The notes under the pieces were generated by a model. It saw only the letters and a list, made by a program, of their open reading frames with translations. It was not told where the DNA came from and made no database searches. Both the position numbers and the translations under genes were made by a program. This document shows, one piece after another, positions 9,616-20,812 of a stretch of 64,000 nucleotides of DNA. The stretch is taken from assembly GCF_017301335.1 (NCBI RefSeq), contig NZ_CP071247.1, positions 1,736,001-1,800,000 on the forward strand, read 5' to 3'. This DNA comes from Marinobacter salinisoli. GTDB taxonomy: Bacteria; Pseudomonadota; Gammaproteobacteria; Pseudomonadales; Oleiphilaceae. How positions within the stretch are numbered: the first letter of the stretch is position 1; every line of letters starts with the position of its first letter.

Positions 9616-10164
9616 ATGGATGATCGTCTTAGAGAAACACTTTCGGCGATGATGGATGACGAGGCGGACGAACTGTCGGTTCGGCGCTTGCTGTCTCATG
9701 ACGGACAAGACCAGGTCCGGGATCAGTGGCAGCGCTGGCAGCAGGTTCGTTGCCTGATGCACAGCCGACCCTCGCCGGTCGATGGCTTCGATGTCAGTTC
9801 CGGCGTCTGGCAGGCGATCGAAGGCCGCTCTCACGCCGGTAAATCGCCAGATGCCGGCACAGCTGCATCGGTTTCGCGCTGGCAATGGCCGGCCGTTGCC
9901 ATGGTGGTTGCGGCACTTGCGGTCGGCTTTGGTGTCGGTTCTGGCTGGGAGTCAACTGAGTCGCCCTCAGTGCCGGCCGTGGTCGCGTCTGAGCAGTCAG
10001 TAGGAACGACGCCGGAGGTGGCGCTGCAGGGTCTGGATCAGGACCAGTGGGAATACATGAGCCGATACTTGCTGGAGCACGCTCAGCACAACAGTGTAGC
10101 CGCCGGTCGAGGTGCTGTGGGCTATGCGCGTCTGGTGAGCGCGTCGGGTGGCGCTGATTATTGA
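9616..10164 (+). CDS. rseA: Anti-sigma-E factor RseA/MucA
   Basis: 182 residues. The N-terminal cytoplasmic anti-sigma domain (RLRETLSAMMDDEADELSVR) binds sigma E. A single transmembrane helix follows at about residues 91-110 (WPAVAMVVAALAVGFGVG), then a periplasmic tail ending in VGYARLVSASGGADY. RseA-type proteins are cut by DegS/AlgW and RseP on envelope stress, freeing sigma E. The ATG at 9616 has AAGG at a good distance; a TTG nine bases earlier is less likely. The stop overlaps the next start (TGATG). The periplasmic domain is short, as in Pseudomonas MucA. No truncation resembling mucoid mucA alleles is seen. Confidence 0.92.
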   Translation: MDDRLRETLSAMMDDEADELSVRRLLSHDGQDQVRDQWQRWQQVRCLMHSRPSPVDGFDVSSGVWQAIEGRSHAGKSPDAGTAASVSRWQWPAVAMVVAALAVGFGVGSGWESTESPSVPAVVASEQSVGTTPEVALQGLDQDQWEYMSRYLLEHAQHNSVAAGRGAVGYARLVSASGGADY

Positions 10165-11201
10165 TGGGGTCGAGCATGGAGCGGGTGTCAGGAGGCGAGG
10201 GACAGGAACTCACTAAATCGTGCGCGAGCTGGTCGCTGTTTACCCTTCTTTTTTTTCTGATTTTCCCCCTTCGGGCGGAGGCGATGACCGCAGGCCAATG
10301 GCTGGAACGCCTCGGGCCAGCGCTCAATATGACCTCGTACCGGGGTGTCTTCGTTTATGGCCGCGGCAGCCAGATGCACTCGCTGAGGATTGTCCATCGT
10401 TATCACGATGGCATGGTTCAGGAACGGCTGGTGCTGCAGGACGGGGGCAGTGGGGAAATCGTTCGCAAGGGCATGGAAGTCGTTTGTGTGTTGCCCCGTC
10501 GTGGCGAGGTCAGGCTGGATCAGATCATTCCCTCCGGTCCGTTTGCCGAAGCCTACGCGGGCGCCGGCGTGCCGATGAACCGGTGGTACACCGCCAAACT
10601 TGAGGGCGACGGGCGTGTTGCAGGATATCCGGTGGTGGTCATTGCGCTCACGGCAAAAGATGCCCACCGATACAGCCACAAACTCTGGCTTGAGAAAAGC
10701 ACGGGGCTGCTGGTGAAAAGCCAGATAGCCAATCCCGATGGCAAGGTGCTGGAGCATTTCCAGTTCACCAGTCTTGAGATTACCGACGACATTGCCGATC
10801 AGGAGTTTGAAATCCAGAGTCGGGGCAAAGAAGTTACGATGCCGCTTGATGGTGGCCGTGAATCCGATGAACGCTTGCCGGTCGTGGGTGGCTGGAACCT
10901 GGGGTGGCACCCCGAGGGCTTTATGGCGGCTGCCACGCCCCGGTCCGGACGGGGGCAGGCGGTGGCGTACTCTGACGGCATTGCCGCTTTCTCAGTCTTT
11001 GTCGAGCCGGAAGGCAAGGTCCGCATGCCGACGGGAGTGTCGCGGATCGGTGCCACAACAGTATACATGAAAGCGCTGGCGGTTGGCGATGGCCGCTACA
11101 TGGTGACCGTCGTTGGCGAAATCCCGCCCGAGACGGCTCGTCTGGTGGCGGAGTCAGTTCGCGTCGAGGATGTTCTGGCGCTCAATGGGGAGAGTGGATG
11201 A
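10164..11201 (+). CDS. rseB: Sigma-E regulatory protein RseB/MucB
   Basis: 345 residues. A signal peptide is clear (SWSLFTLLFFLIFPLRAEA, cleavage after about residue 40), placing the protein in the periplasm. RseB binds the periplasmic part of RseA and shields it from the site-1 protease; lipids and lipopolysaccharide relieve this. MucB/RseB landmarks include TSYRGVFVYGRGSQM, the VCVLPRRGEV segment and the C-terminal YSDGIAAFSVFVEP region. The ATG at 10164 overlaps the rseA stop (TGATG); another ATG lies four codons in. It is followed by rseC with a 4-base overlap, so the whole set is translationally coupled. Confidence 0.92.
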   Translation: MGSSMERVSGGEGQELTKSCASWSLFTLLFFLIFPLRAEAMTAGQWLERLGPALNMTSYRGVFVYGRGSQMHSLRIVHRYHDGMVQERLVLQDGGSGEIVRKGMEVVCVLPRRGEVRLDQIIPSGPFAEAYAGAGVPMNRWYTAKLEGDGRVAGYPVVVIALTAKDAHRYSHKLWLEKSTGLLVKSQIANPDGKVLEHFQFTSLEITDDIADQEFEIQSRGKEVTMPLDGGRESDERLPVVGGWNLGWHPEGFMAAATPRSGRGQAVAYSDGIAAFSVFVEPEGKVRMPTGVSRIGATTVYMKALAVGDGRYMVTVVGEIPPETARLVAESVRVEDVLALNGESG

Positions 11202-11647
11202 TTACCGAAACAGGCAAAGTGGTAGCGGTGAAAGGTGACCACGCCTGGGTGCAAACCATTCGCCTAAGCGCTTGCAACAGTTGCTCCGCCCGCAAAGGCT
11301 GCGGGCAACGGGCACTCGCCGCGGCGACGTCCGGCAGGGCCAATCAGGTGCTGGTCCGGAATTCGGTGAATGCGGCGGTGGGCGATGAAGTTACATTGGG
11401 CATTGACGAAAAGGCCCTGCTAGGGGCTTCGGTGCTGGCGTATGCGTTGCCACTGGTGTTGATGGTGGTTGCCACGGTGGCCGGGCATCGTCTGTCCGGG
11501 GGCGCGAATTTGTGGGCCATGGCCGGTGCGGTGATCGGGCTGGCTGGTGGTTTTATGGTCGGGCGCGGGCTGCAGTCTCGCTCGGATGATGCCTACGAGC
11601 CCAGGGTGTTGAGGGTGAACCGAATCCCGTCGGGCGCTGTTCGTTAA
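11198..11647 (+). CDS. rseC: SoxR-reducing/RseC-family membrane protein (MucC)
   Basis: 149 residues. The N-terminal cytoplasmic domain has the four-cysteine cluster CNSCSARKGCG. It is followed by two transmembrane helices (SVLAYALPLVLMVVATVAG and LWAMAGAVIGLAGGFMVG) and a basic tail. This is the RseC family, linked to sigma-E control in Pseudomonas (MucC), to SoxR reduction in E. coli, and to the Rnf complex in other bacteria. It overlaps rseB by four bases (ATGA). The position as fourth gene of the operon supports MucC; its biochemical role remains poorly defined in the family. Confidence 0.9.
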   Translation: MITETGKVVAVKGDHAWVQTIRLSACNSCSARKGCGQRALAAATSGRANQVLVRNSVNAAVGDEVTLGIDEKALLGASVLAYALPLVLMVVATVAGHRLSGGANLWAMAGAVIGLAGGFMVGRGLQSRSDDAYEPRVLRVNRIPSGAVR

Positions 11648-11738
11648 CGCCTGTCTGAACCCTACCGTTTTGTAAGTTGAAAAACGGCCCTTCCAGCTCA
11701 AAATAAATTTCAGGCTATTGAAAACAAGGGAGTTTGCC

Positions 11739-13211
11739 ATGCCGAGACCAACCATAGCGGCTGCACAGTCAGTGCCGGCCCTGAAAGCCCAAACCGCTCT
11801 CGGGGTACTGTTGATGCTGTCCCTGATGCTTCTGAGCGCCTGGAGTCCTTACGCTGGCGCCAGGGGGTTGCCGGACTTCACCGAGCTGGTGGAAGACAAC
11901 TCCAGCGCGGTGGTCAACATCAGTACCACCAGTGCACCCAAGCAGGGCAATACCTTTGGCCTGCCGTTCAATGAACGGGAGTTCGAGGAGCTGCCCGAAT
12001 TCTTCCAGGACTTTTTCCGGCGCGGCCCCCGGGGCGGCTTTGGTGGCCCTGGCGGTAATGAGCCCCGTCAGTCCATGGGCTCCGGATTTATTGTTTCGTC
12101 CGACGGGTATGTCCTGACCAACAACCATGTTGTTGAAGGTGCAGATGAAATCATTGTGCGTCTGAGCGATCGCCGAGAGCTGCCAGCCCGGATCGTCGGT
12201 ACCGATCCCCGATCCGATCTGGCGGTATTGAAACTGAATGACGGTGACGATTTGCCCGTTGTTCAGGTTGGCCGCTCAGAGGATCTGCAGGTTGGTGAAT
12301 GGGTGTTTGCCATTGGCTCGCCCTTCGGCTTCGACTATACGGTGACGGCGGGTATTGTCAGTGCGCTGGGGCGCTCCCTGCCATCGGAAAACTACGTGCC
12401 GTTTATCCAGACGGACGTGGCAATCAATCCCGGCAACTCCGGTGGGCCGCTGTTCAATCTGGACGGTGAGGTGATCGGTATCAACTCCCAGATCTACACC
12501 CGCTCCGGAGGCTTTATGGGGGTGTCTTTTGCCATTCCCATTGACGATGCGATGAACGTTTTTCGTCAGATCCGTGACAACGGTCGTGTTGCCCGAGGCT
12601 GGCTGGGTGTGCTGATTCAGGAAGTGAACCGGGATCTGGCCGAGAGCTTCGGGCTCAAGCGTCCTCGTGGTGCGCTGGTGGCCGAGGTAATTGACGGTTC
12701 TCCGGCACAGGCTGCCGGGTTGCAGTCAGGTGATATTGTGCTCGAGTACGAGGGCGAGGATATCCATTTGTCGTCCGACCTGCCGCCGAAAGTAGGGCGA
12801 ACGGCGATTGGCGAAACTGCCAATCTGACCATTCTCCGTCGTGGCGAGGAAATGGAGTTGGGCGTTAAGATTGGTGCCTTGCCCGAGCAGGGCGGCCAGC
12901 TGGCTTCGGCACCTGCAGACGGTGGCCCGGCCTCATCGTCTGCGCCATTGGGGCTGACGGTGGAGCCAGTGCCCGCCGAGCTGGCGGACTCCCTGGGGGT
13001 TCGTGAAGGTGTGCTGGTCACCGAGGTGTCGCGAGGGCCGGCTTTCGAGGCGGGTATACGCCGGCGCGATGTGATTACTGAAATCAACCGGGAGTCCGTG
13101 TCCTCGGTAGCGGAGTTCCGGGACGTGGTTGCTTCTCTGCCGGAGGATAAGGCCGTGTCGGTTCGTGTGGTCAGAGAGGGCAGAGCCCTGTATCTGGTCA
13201 TGAAGCCCTGA
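11739..13211 (+). CDS. mucD: Periplasmic serine protease/chaperone of the DegP/MucD family
   Basis: 490 residues from ATG 11739, which has AAGGGAG upstream; an in-frame TTG at 11718 is less likely. A signal peptide or anchor (LGVLLMLSLMLLSAW) leads into a trypsin-like domain with catalytic His130 (TNNHVVEG), Asp160 (DPRSDLAVL) and Ser234 (INPGNSGGPL). Two PDZ domains follow (about residues 275-370 and 400-485). It degrades or refolds misfolded envelope proteins and limits sigma-E activation. It lies 91 bases after rseC and may have an extra promoter. The Gly/Pro/Arg-rich loop near residues 90-110 is typical of DegQ/DegP. A strong hairpin terminator closes the operon. Confidence 0.95.
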   Translation: MPRPTIAAAQSVPALKAQTALGVLLMLSLMLLSAWSPYAGARGLPDFTELVEDNSSAVVNISTTSAPKQGNTFGLPFNEREFEELPEFFQDFFRRGPRGGFGGPGGNEPRQSMGSGFIVSSDGYVLTNNHVVEGADEIIVRLSDRRELPARIVGTDPRSDLAVLKLNDGDDLPVVQVGRSEDLQVGEWVFAIGSPFGFDYTVTAGIVSALGRSLPSENYVPFIQTDVAINPGNSGGPLFNLDGEVIGINSQIYTRSGGFMGVSFAIPIDDAMNVFRQIRDNGRVARGWLGVLIQEVNRDLAESFGLKRPRGALVAEVIDGSPAQAAGLQSGDIVLEYEGEDIHLSSDLPPKVGRTAIGETANLTILRRGEEMELGVKIGALPEQGGQLASAPADGGPASSSAPLGLTVEPVPAELADSLGVREGVLVTEVSRGPAFEAGIRRRDVITEINRESVSSVAEFRDVVASLPEDKAVSVRVVREGRALYLVMKP

Positions 13212-13240
13212 CAAAACCGTCCGAAAAGTAGCCGGTTCCC

Positions 13241-13286
13241 AAGCCCCCGGTGGTGTCAAACACGACACTTCCGGGGGCTTTTTGTT
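13241..13286 (+). terminator. Rho-independent terminator after mucD
   Basis: A perfect 10-bp stem is formed by AAGCCCCCGG (13241-13250) and CCGGGGGCTT (13271-13280). It can be extended inward by GTGTC/GACAC and is followed by TTTTTGTT. It ends the sigma-E/mucD operon 30 bases after the mucD stop. Confidence 0.9.
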
Positions 13287-13335
13287 ATACTTGCCCGCAC
13301 TTCAATTAGAGCGGCCAGGGACTGGATCGGACCAA

Positions 13336-16062
13336 ATGAAGAAGAAAAAGGATCTCACCTTAGGGCAACTGCTGTCCTTGCGTCATGGATGGGCAGCCTG
13401 GCTGGTTTTGGCTGTCGCTCTGGGCGCTACCTTCCTGTTGTGGCAGTTGTCTATTCGCCTGGTCGAAGACCGCACCGAGGCCCGCTTCCGTACCCAGTCC
13501 CTGCAGCTCAGAACAGCCATTGAAGAGCGTTTGCTCAATTACGAGCAGGTGCTGGCCGGTGGTGCTGGCCTGTTCTCGGTAGCGGGCAGTGTTTCCCGTG
13601 ACGAATGGCGGGAATACATCGAAAAGGTCGATATCAACCGCTACTACCCGGGAATTCAGGGTATCGGCTATGTGCGCCGAATTGATGTTCGGGACATGGC
13701 CGACCATATCGCTTTCGTTCGCGCCAATGGTATTCCCGGTTACCTTGTAAGGCCCCTGGGCACCGGGCCGGATTACTACCCGATGGTGTACCTGGAGCCG
13801 GGCACCGATCGCAATCGGCGGGCCCTCGGCTATGACGCATTTAGTGACCCGGTACATCGTGATGCCATGGAGCGGGCGCGGGATGAAGCAACGCCGACGG
13901 TCACCGGCAAGCTGGTTCTGGTGCAGGAAGAGCTGGCGGAGGATCAGGCAAGCTTTCTGATGTACTACCCGGTGTATCAGGGTGGCGAGGTGCCAAGCAA
14001 TCGAACCGAGCGCCGGATGATGCTGGCCGGGTATGTCTTCAGCGCCTTCCGGATGAATAATCTGATTGATGGTATCGTCGGGCTGATTTCGCCGTTTCTG
14101 GATGTTCGGATATACGACGAAGGGGTTCCGGAGCGGGATTTCCTGATGTATGGCTCCAATCTTGGATCCCTGGATGAAGATTTCAGTTTCCAGATGAGTC
14201 AGTCGGTTTCAGCCGGCGGTCGGGACTGGCTGCTGCAAACCCGCTCGACGCCGGCGTTCGATTATCTCGCTTCCGATCCCCGCCCGCCTATTGTTCTCGG
14301 TAGCGGTGCCGCCATCAGTGTGTTGCTGTTTCTGCTGGTGCTGACGCTGATTCGCTCCCGACTTATGGCTCAGGTCAGTGCAGGGCGTTACCGCGCCATT
14401 ACCGAGGGTGCGGCAAATGTCACCCTCGTGATGGATCGTGAAGGCCGAGTTACCTTTGCCAGCCCGTCCAGTTACGACATTCTCGGCTTCGATCCGGCGC
14501 ACTTGCCCTCGTTAGAACTCGCCCCGCTTGTGCATGCTGACGATTGGCCAAAGATGCAGCAGAGCTTTGATGAGGCCGTCGGGCACGCGGGTCGGCAGGT
14601 GCCGGTGACCCGTGCTCGAATCCGTGATGCCGAGGGGCAGTGGCGGGACATGGAAGGCACCTATACCTCCATGCTGACGGAGCCCGGGGTTAACGGGGTG
14701 GTTTTGAGCCTGCGTGACCTCACGCAACTCAAGGCGGCGCAATCGGAACTGCATCGGCTGGCGTTCTACGATCCCCTCACCGGGCTGGCGAACCGGCAGT
14801 TACTGCGTGACCGGCTCCGGCATGCGGTGGTCAGCAGCCGCCGATCGGGCGAATCCGCCGCACTCATGTTGCTGGATCTGGATGGGTTCAAGCGCATTAA
14901 TGACACGCTGGGGCACGATGCGGGTGATGAGTTGCTGTGCAATGTGGCCCGCTGGCTGGAGAGCGGGGTTCGTGAAGATGATTCCGTGGCTCGCCTGGGG
15001 GGTGACGAGTTTGTGGTCCTGCTTTCCCGTGTGGGTGGTCCGGAAGACGCTGCCCGGGTAGCTGAAGGTATTCTGAACCGCGTGTGTCAGCGCATCCGCC
15101 TGAACGATCACGAAGTCGGGGTGACGGCGAGTATCGGTATCACCATGGTTCCTGCGGACAGTGAAGACCCGGTGACCCTGATGAAATACGCCGACCTTGC
15201 CATGTACAAGGCCAAGGAGCTCGGCCGCAATAATTTCCAGTTCTTCACCCAGGCTATGAATATCAAGGCGGCTCGCCGCCTACTGCAGCAGGAAGAGCTG
15301 ACGTCTGCGCTGGATGAAGATCGCTTTGTTTTGCACTACCAGCCGAAAGTGGATCTCGCCTCGGAGCGCGTTGTAGGTGTTGAGGCGCTGCTGCGCTGGC
15401 ATCATCCCGAGAAAGGCCTGGTTCCGGCCAGTCGGTTCATCGCCCTGGTGGAAGAAACCGGCCTGATCATAAAGCTGGGCGAAATGGCGCTGCGGCAAGC
15501 CTGCATTCAGGTCCAGGCATTGGAAAGGGCGGGTTTTGAAGCCCTGAAGATGGCCGTCAACCTGTCAGTCCGGCAACTGATGGAACCGGGGTTCCTTGAT
15601 ATGGTGCGACAGGTCATCACCGAAACCGGGGTGTCGCCGGATCGGCTGGAACTGGAAATGCCCGCCGAACTGCTCAATGAGGATGCCCGTGCGGTCAGAG
15701 AGGTGCTGGTAGCGCTTCATGACATCGGTGTGTGTCTGATCCTCGATGACTTCGGAACCGGAACCTGTTCTCTGGTGGCGCTCCAGCAGTTACCGCTTGA
15801 TGTGGTCAAGATCGACCATCAGTTCATTCGGGATATTCCCTACAACGTCAGCGCCACCGACGTCGCATCGGCGGTCATTGCGCTGGCCCACAAACTGCAT
15901 CTCACCGTCGTTGCCGAGGGCGTCGAGACACCTCAGCAGTTGAGTTTCGTAAAGTCGTCTGGTTGCACGCAGTGTCAGGGTAACCTGTTCAGTTATCCCC
16001 TCGATGAGGATACCCTGATTGGATTCCTGATCCGCCAGTACGAGAAGCCCCTCATCTCCTGA
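13336..16062 (+). CDS. Membrane CHASE-PAS-GGDEF-EAL c-di-GMP signalling protein
   Basis: 908 residues from ATG 13336; the longer reading would start inside the upstream terminator. Order: a transmembrane helix (about 17-37), a periplasmic CHASE-like sensor (about 60-300, with YYPGIQGIGYVRRI), a second transmembrane helix (SGAAISVLLFLLVLTLI), PAS (about 345-460), GGDEF and EAL. GGDEF is intact (ARLGGDEFVVL, about residue 554), so diguanylate cyclase activity is possible. EAL keeps EALLRW (about 682), NLSVRQ, DDFGTG, the K of VKID and AEGVE, but the usual LEITE segment reads LELEMPAEL, so phosphodiesterase activity is less certain. It lies between mucD and lepA, interrupting an otherwise conserved order. 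Confidence 0.9.
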   Translation: MKKKKDLTLGQLLSLRHGWAAWLVLAVALGATFLLWQLSIRLVEDRTEARFRTQSLQLRTAIEERLLNYEQVLAGGAGLFSVAGSVSRDEWREYIEKVDINRYYPGIQGIGYVRRIDVRDMADHIAFVRANGIPGYLVRPLGTGPDYYPMVYLEPGTDRNRRALGYDAFSDPVHRDAMERARDEATPTVTGKLVLVQEELAEDQASFLMYYPVYQGGEVPSNRTERRMMLAGYVFSAFRMNNLIDGIVGLISPFLDVRIYDEGVPERDFLMYGSNLGSLDEDFSFQMSQSVSAGGRDWLLQTRSTPAFDYLASDPRPPIVLGSGAAISVLLFLLVLTLIRSRLMAQVSAGRYRAITEGAANVTLVMDREGRVTFASPSSYDILGFDPAHLPSLELAPLVHADDWPKMQQSFDEAVGHAGRQVPVTRARIRDAEGQWRDMEGTYTSMLTEPGVNGVVLSLRDLTQLKAAQSELHRLAFYDPLTGLANRQLLRDRLRHAVVSSRRSGESAALMLLDLDGFKRINDTLGHDAGDELLCNVARWLESGVREDDSVARLGGDEFVVLLSRVGGPEDAARVAEGILNRVCQRIRLNDHEVGVTASIGITMVPADSEDPVTLMKYADLAMYKAKELGRNNFQFFTQAMNIKAARRLLQQEELTSALDEDRFVLHYQPKVDLASERVVGVEALLRWHHPEKGLVPASRFIALVEETGLIIKLGEMALRQACIQVQALERAGFEALKMAVNLSVRQLMEPGFLDMVRQVITETGVSPDRLELEMPAELLNEDARAVREVLVALHDIGVCLILDDFGTGTCSLVALQQLPLDVVKIDHQFIRDIPYNVSATDVASAVIALAHKLHLTVVAEGVETPQQLSFVKSSGCTQCQGNLFSYPLDEDTLIGFLIRQYEKPLIS

Positions 16063-16167
16063 TCATGGCAATGCGTGACGGTAACCGGTAAAATCACGCC
16101 GTTGCCGGCCTCCGGCTGTGGCCCTCGAGGGCCAAATCCTTCGTCTAATCGTGAGTACTCGTTGTCT

Positions 16168-17970
<1,803 letters not shown>

Positions 17971-17984
17971 CAAAAGGCTCCTGG

Positions 17985-18785
17985 ATGGATATCGATTTTC
18001 CCCTGGTTCTGGTGGTTCTGACCTTTGCAACGGGTCTGATCTGGCTGGCGGATAAACTGTTTTTGCGGGAGCGGCGGCTTGCTGCTGCTCGTGCGGGTGA
18101 TGAACCGGGGGCCGCTGGAGCGCCCGGAGAAACTGACGAGCCCAAGGAACCCTACCTGGTTGACCTCAGCCGCTCGTTCTTTCCTGTTCTGGCGATTGTG
18201 CTGGTTCTTCGTTCGTTCCTGGTCGAGCCCTTCCAGATTCCCTCCGGCTCCATGCTCCCAACTCTGGAGGTGGGTGATTTCATCCTCGTCAACAAGTATG
18301 CCTATGGCCTGCGGCTGCCGGTGGCGGGAACCAAAGTTGTAGAAATGGGAGATCCGGAGCGCGGTGACGTCATGGTGTTTCGTTACCCCAAGGACGGCTC
18401 GACCAACTACATCAAAAGGGTTGTCGGTCTGCCCGGAGACGAGGTTCGTTACCGGGACAAACAGCTGTTTATCAATGGTGAAAAAGTAGAGAGCGACTTT
18501 ATTGCCCGATTGCCGCCGGTGGAACTTCGCCGGGAAGACCTCGGTGATACTGAACATGATATTTTCCTCACCATGGGGCGTCCCGGTGCCGGCGGTGAGG
18601 GAGAGTGGGTTGTGCCGGAGGGGCATTACTTTGTCATGGGCGACAACCGGGATAACAGCAACGACAGCCGCTACTGGGGAACCGTCCCGGACGAGCTGGT
18701 GGTTGGAAAAGCATTTGCGATCTGGATGCACTGGAAATCCCTGACCAGTTTGCCGTCTTTCGATCGTGTGGGTGGTATCGAGTAA
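17985..18785 (+). CDS. lepB: Signal peptidase I
   Basis: 266 residues. This membrane-bound serine protease removes signal peptides from exported proteins. An N-terminal transmembrane segment (FPLVLVVLTFATGLIWLAD), a cytoplasmic stretch and a second hydrophobic segment (FFPVLAIVLVLRSFLV) precede the catalytic part. The nucleophile Ser lies in IPSGSMLPTLEVGD and the general-base Lys in TNYIKRVVGLPGDE; box E, GDNRDNSNDSRYWG, is intact. It is 14 bases after lepA with AAAGG upstream, and 27 bases before the DUF4845 gene; the run lepA-lepB-DUF4845-rnc-era is probably one operon. Confidence 0.96.
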   Translation: MDIDFPLVLVVLTFATGLIWLADKLFLRERRLAAARAGDEPGAAGAPGETDEPKEPYLVDLSRSFFPVLAIVLVLRSFLVEPFQIPSGSMLPTLEVGDFILVNKYAYGLRLPVAGTKVVEMGDPERGDVMVFRYPKDGSTNYIKRVVGLPGDEVRYRDKQLFINGEKVESDFIARLPPVELRREDLGDTEHDIFLTMGRPGAGGEGEWVVPEGHYFVMGDNRDNSNDSRYWGTVPDELVVGKAFAIWMHWKSLTSLPSFDRVGGIE

Positions 18786-18812
18786 TTCCAACGAGTCTGG
18801 AGTGCAGTAATC

Positions 18813-19202
18813 ATGAAAAAAAATAAACTCTCTGGTCTGGGGCGACAGGGTGGTGCGTCGGGCCTGACCATGTTGGTCATGGTGCTTTTCTTTGGCAGCC
18901 TGCTGACACTGGTGATCAAGCTGGGCCCGGCCTATCTGGACGACTACACTATTCAGCAGACGCTGGAAGGTCTGGATGGAACCGAGGGGCTTTCCCAGAT
19001 GGGGCCTGCACAGGTCCACGCTCTGATCAATAAACGCCTGAGCGTAAATAACGTTCGAACGCTCGACAAAAAAGCCATCACGGTTGAGAAGAGCGGTGAG
19101 CTGGTCCTGCTGGGCGTTGATTACGAGGTCAGAGAGAATCTGTTCCGGAACGTGGATGCGGTTGTTCACTTCAAACACGACTATGAGATGAAGGGCCAGT
19201 GA
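18813..19202 (+). CDS. DUF4845 single-pass membrane protein
   Basis: 129 residues. It has a basic N-terminus, one transmembrane helix ([20 protein letters not shown], about 19-38) and a small soluble domain ([14 protein letters not shown] to the end). This matches the DUF4845 family, commonly encoded between lepB and rnc in gammaproteobacteria; the function is unknown. The helix resembles a type IV pilin-like or signal-anchor segment, but no prepilin cleavage motif is obvious. It overlaps rnc by four bases (GTGA), so its translation is probably coupled to RNase III. Confidence 0.85.
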   Translation: MKKNKLSGLGRQGGASGLTMLVMVLFFGSLLTLVIKLGPAYLDDYTIQQTLEGLDGTEGLSQMGPAQVHALINKRLSVNNVRTLDKKAITVEKSGELVLLGVDYEVRENLFRNVDAVVHFKHDYEMKGQ

Positions 19203-19888
19203 GTTCACAGCAGGATCTTGACCAGCTCCAGCGTCGCATCGGCTACCAGTTCAAGTCGCCGGAGCGCCTCATGCTTGCGCTTACCCATCGCAGTTACGGC
19301 AACCAGAATAACGAGCGATTAGAGTTTCTTGGTGACTCCATCGTGAATATGGTCATTGCCGAGTATCTGTATTGCCATTTTGAAAAAGCGCGCGAAGGGC
19401 AACTTAGCCGGCTGCGCGCCAGAATGGTAAAAGGGGTGACGCTTGCGGAGATTGGGCGCGAGTTTCAACTTGGGCAATACCTGCGGCTCGGTTCCGGTGA
19501 GCTTAAAAGCGGAGGTTTTCGCCGGGAATCGATCTTGGCGGATGCGGTTGAGTCCATTATCGGCGCCATATACCTCGATAGTGATTTTGAAACCTGTCGG
19601 GAAAAGGTGCTGCAGTGGTTTGCTCAGCGCCTGAAAAATCTGGACCTGCAGGATACCCAGAAGGACCCCAAGACCCGGCTGCAGGAGTATCTGCAGTCTC
19701 GACAATTCCCGTTGCCTCGGTACGACGTTATTTCCGTTGACGGCGAGGCGCACAACCAGACCTTCCATGTCTCCTGTGCCTTGCCATCGCTGGATCGGAA
19801 AACCACCGGTACCGGCAGCAGCCGCCGGATCGCCGAACAGCAGGCGGCCCGCAATGCCCTGAAAGAACTGGGCGTGGAGAATTCCTGA
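19199..19888 (+). CDS. rnc: Ribonuclease III
   Basis: 229 residues; an endonuclease for double-stranded RNA that processes rRNA precursors and some mRNAs. The catalytic signature [20 protein letters not shown] is intact, and the acidic pair in [14 protein letters not shown] supplies the remaining metal ligands. The C-terminal double-stranded-RNA-binding domain (about 155-225) ends [16 protein letters not shown]. The start is GTG at 19199, overlapping the DUF4845 stop, and the TGA overlaps the era ATG (TGATG). In E. coli RNase III autoregulates the rnc-era-recO operon by cutting its leader; here the gene is internal, so such control is not evident. Confidence 0.97.
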   Translation: MSSQQDLDQLQRRIGYQFKSPERLMLALTHRSYGNQNNERLEFLGDSIVNMVIAEYLYCHFEKAREGQLSRLRARMVKGVTLAEIGREFQLGQYLRLGSGELKSGGFRRESILADAVESIIGAIYLDSDFETCREKVLQWFAQRLKNLDLQDTQKDPKTRLQEYLQSRQFPLPRYDVISVDGEAHNQTFHVSCALPSLDRKTTGTGSSRRIAEQQAARNALKELGVENS

Positions 19889-20805
19889 TGAATGATATTA
19901 CCCGACCTGAGGATCCCGACAGCCGTTGTGGGTTCGTCGCGATTGTTGGTCGCCCGAATGTTGGCAAGTCCACCCTGCTGAATCATATCCTCGGGCAGAA
20001 ACTCAGCATTACCTCTCGCAAGCCGCAAACCACCCGGCATCAGGTATTGGGCATCAAGACGGTTGGTCCGGTGCAGGCGATTTATGTCGATACGCCCGGC
20101 ATGCACGAGGAAGAACCGCGGGCACTGAACCGCTACATGAACAAGGCGGCAACCTCGGCATTGATTGATGTCGATGTGGTGGTCTTCGTTGTTGATCAGA
20201 CGAACTGGACGGCCGGCGATGAGATGGTTCTGGAAAAGATTAGCCGTCTCAAGTGCCCGGTCATCCTTGCGGTGAACAAAGTCGATAAACTCGAGAAGCG
20301 TGAGAGCCTGCTGCCGCACCTCGAGATGTTGTCGAAAAAGCGAGACTTCGCCGAGATTATTCCGCTATCGGCGCTCAAGGAGGACAACCTTGAGCCGCTG
20401 GAACAAGCAGTTGGACGGTTTCTGCCGCAAAGCATTCATTTCTACCCGGATGATCAGATTACGGATCGAAGCGAGCGTTTTCTCGCATCCGAAATCGTTC
20501 GGGAGAAAATTACCCGTCAGCTGGGTGCCGAGCTGCCGTACTCGGTGGCTGTTGAAATCGAGGAGTTTAAGCACGAGGGCAAGACTCTGCACATTTCGGC
20601 GTTGATTTTGGTCGAGCGGGAAGGCCAGAAGAAGATCATGATCGGTGACAAGGGAGAGCGACTGCGCCGCATCGGTCAGGAAGCCCGGGCTGACATGGAG
20701 CGCCTGTTTGGCAGCAAAATCATGTTGCGCCTGTGGGTTAAGGTCAAGCGTGGCTGGGCGGACAGTGACCGGGCCCTGAAAAGCCTCGGCATGAACTCCA
20801 ACTGA
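19888..20805 (+). CDS. era: GTPase Era
   Basis: 305 residues. Era binds 16S rRNA near its 3' end and assists 30S assembly. G1 is [13 protein letters not shown]3 is DTPGMHEE and G4 is NKVDKL; the C-terminal KH domain carries the GxxG-type loop in [15 protein letters not shown] and ends at [17 protein letters not shown]. The ATG overlaps the rnc stop by one base, indicating tight translational coupling. recO follows seven bases after the stop. Length and motifs are normal for the family, including the extended N-terminus before the G domain. Confidence 0.97.
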   Translation: MNDITRPEDPDSRCGFVAIVGRPNVGKSTLLNHILGQKLSITSRKPQTTRHQVLGIKTVGPVQAIYVDTPGMHEEEPRALNRYMNKAATSALIDVDVVVFVVDQTNWTAGDEMVLEKISRLKCPVILAVNKVDKLEKRESLLPHLEMLSKKRDFAEIIPLSALKEDNLEPLEQAVGRFLPQSIHFYPDDQITDRSERFLASEIVREKITRQLGAELPYSVAVEIEEFKHEGKTLHISALILVEREGQKKIMIGDKGERLRRIGQEARADMERLFGSKIMLRLWVKVKRGWADSDRALKSLGMNSN

Positions 20806-20812
20806 GTCTGCG

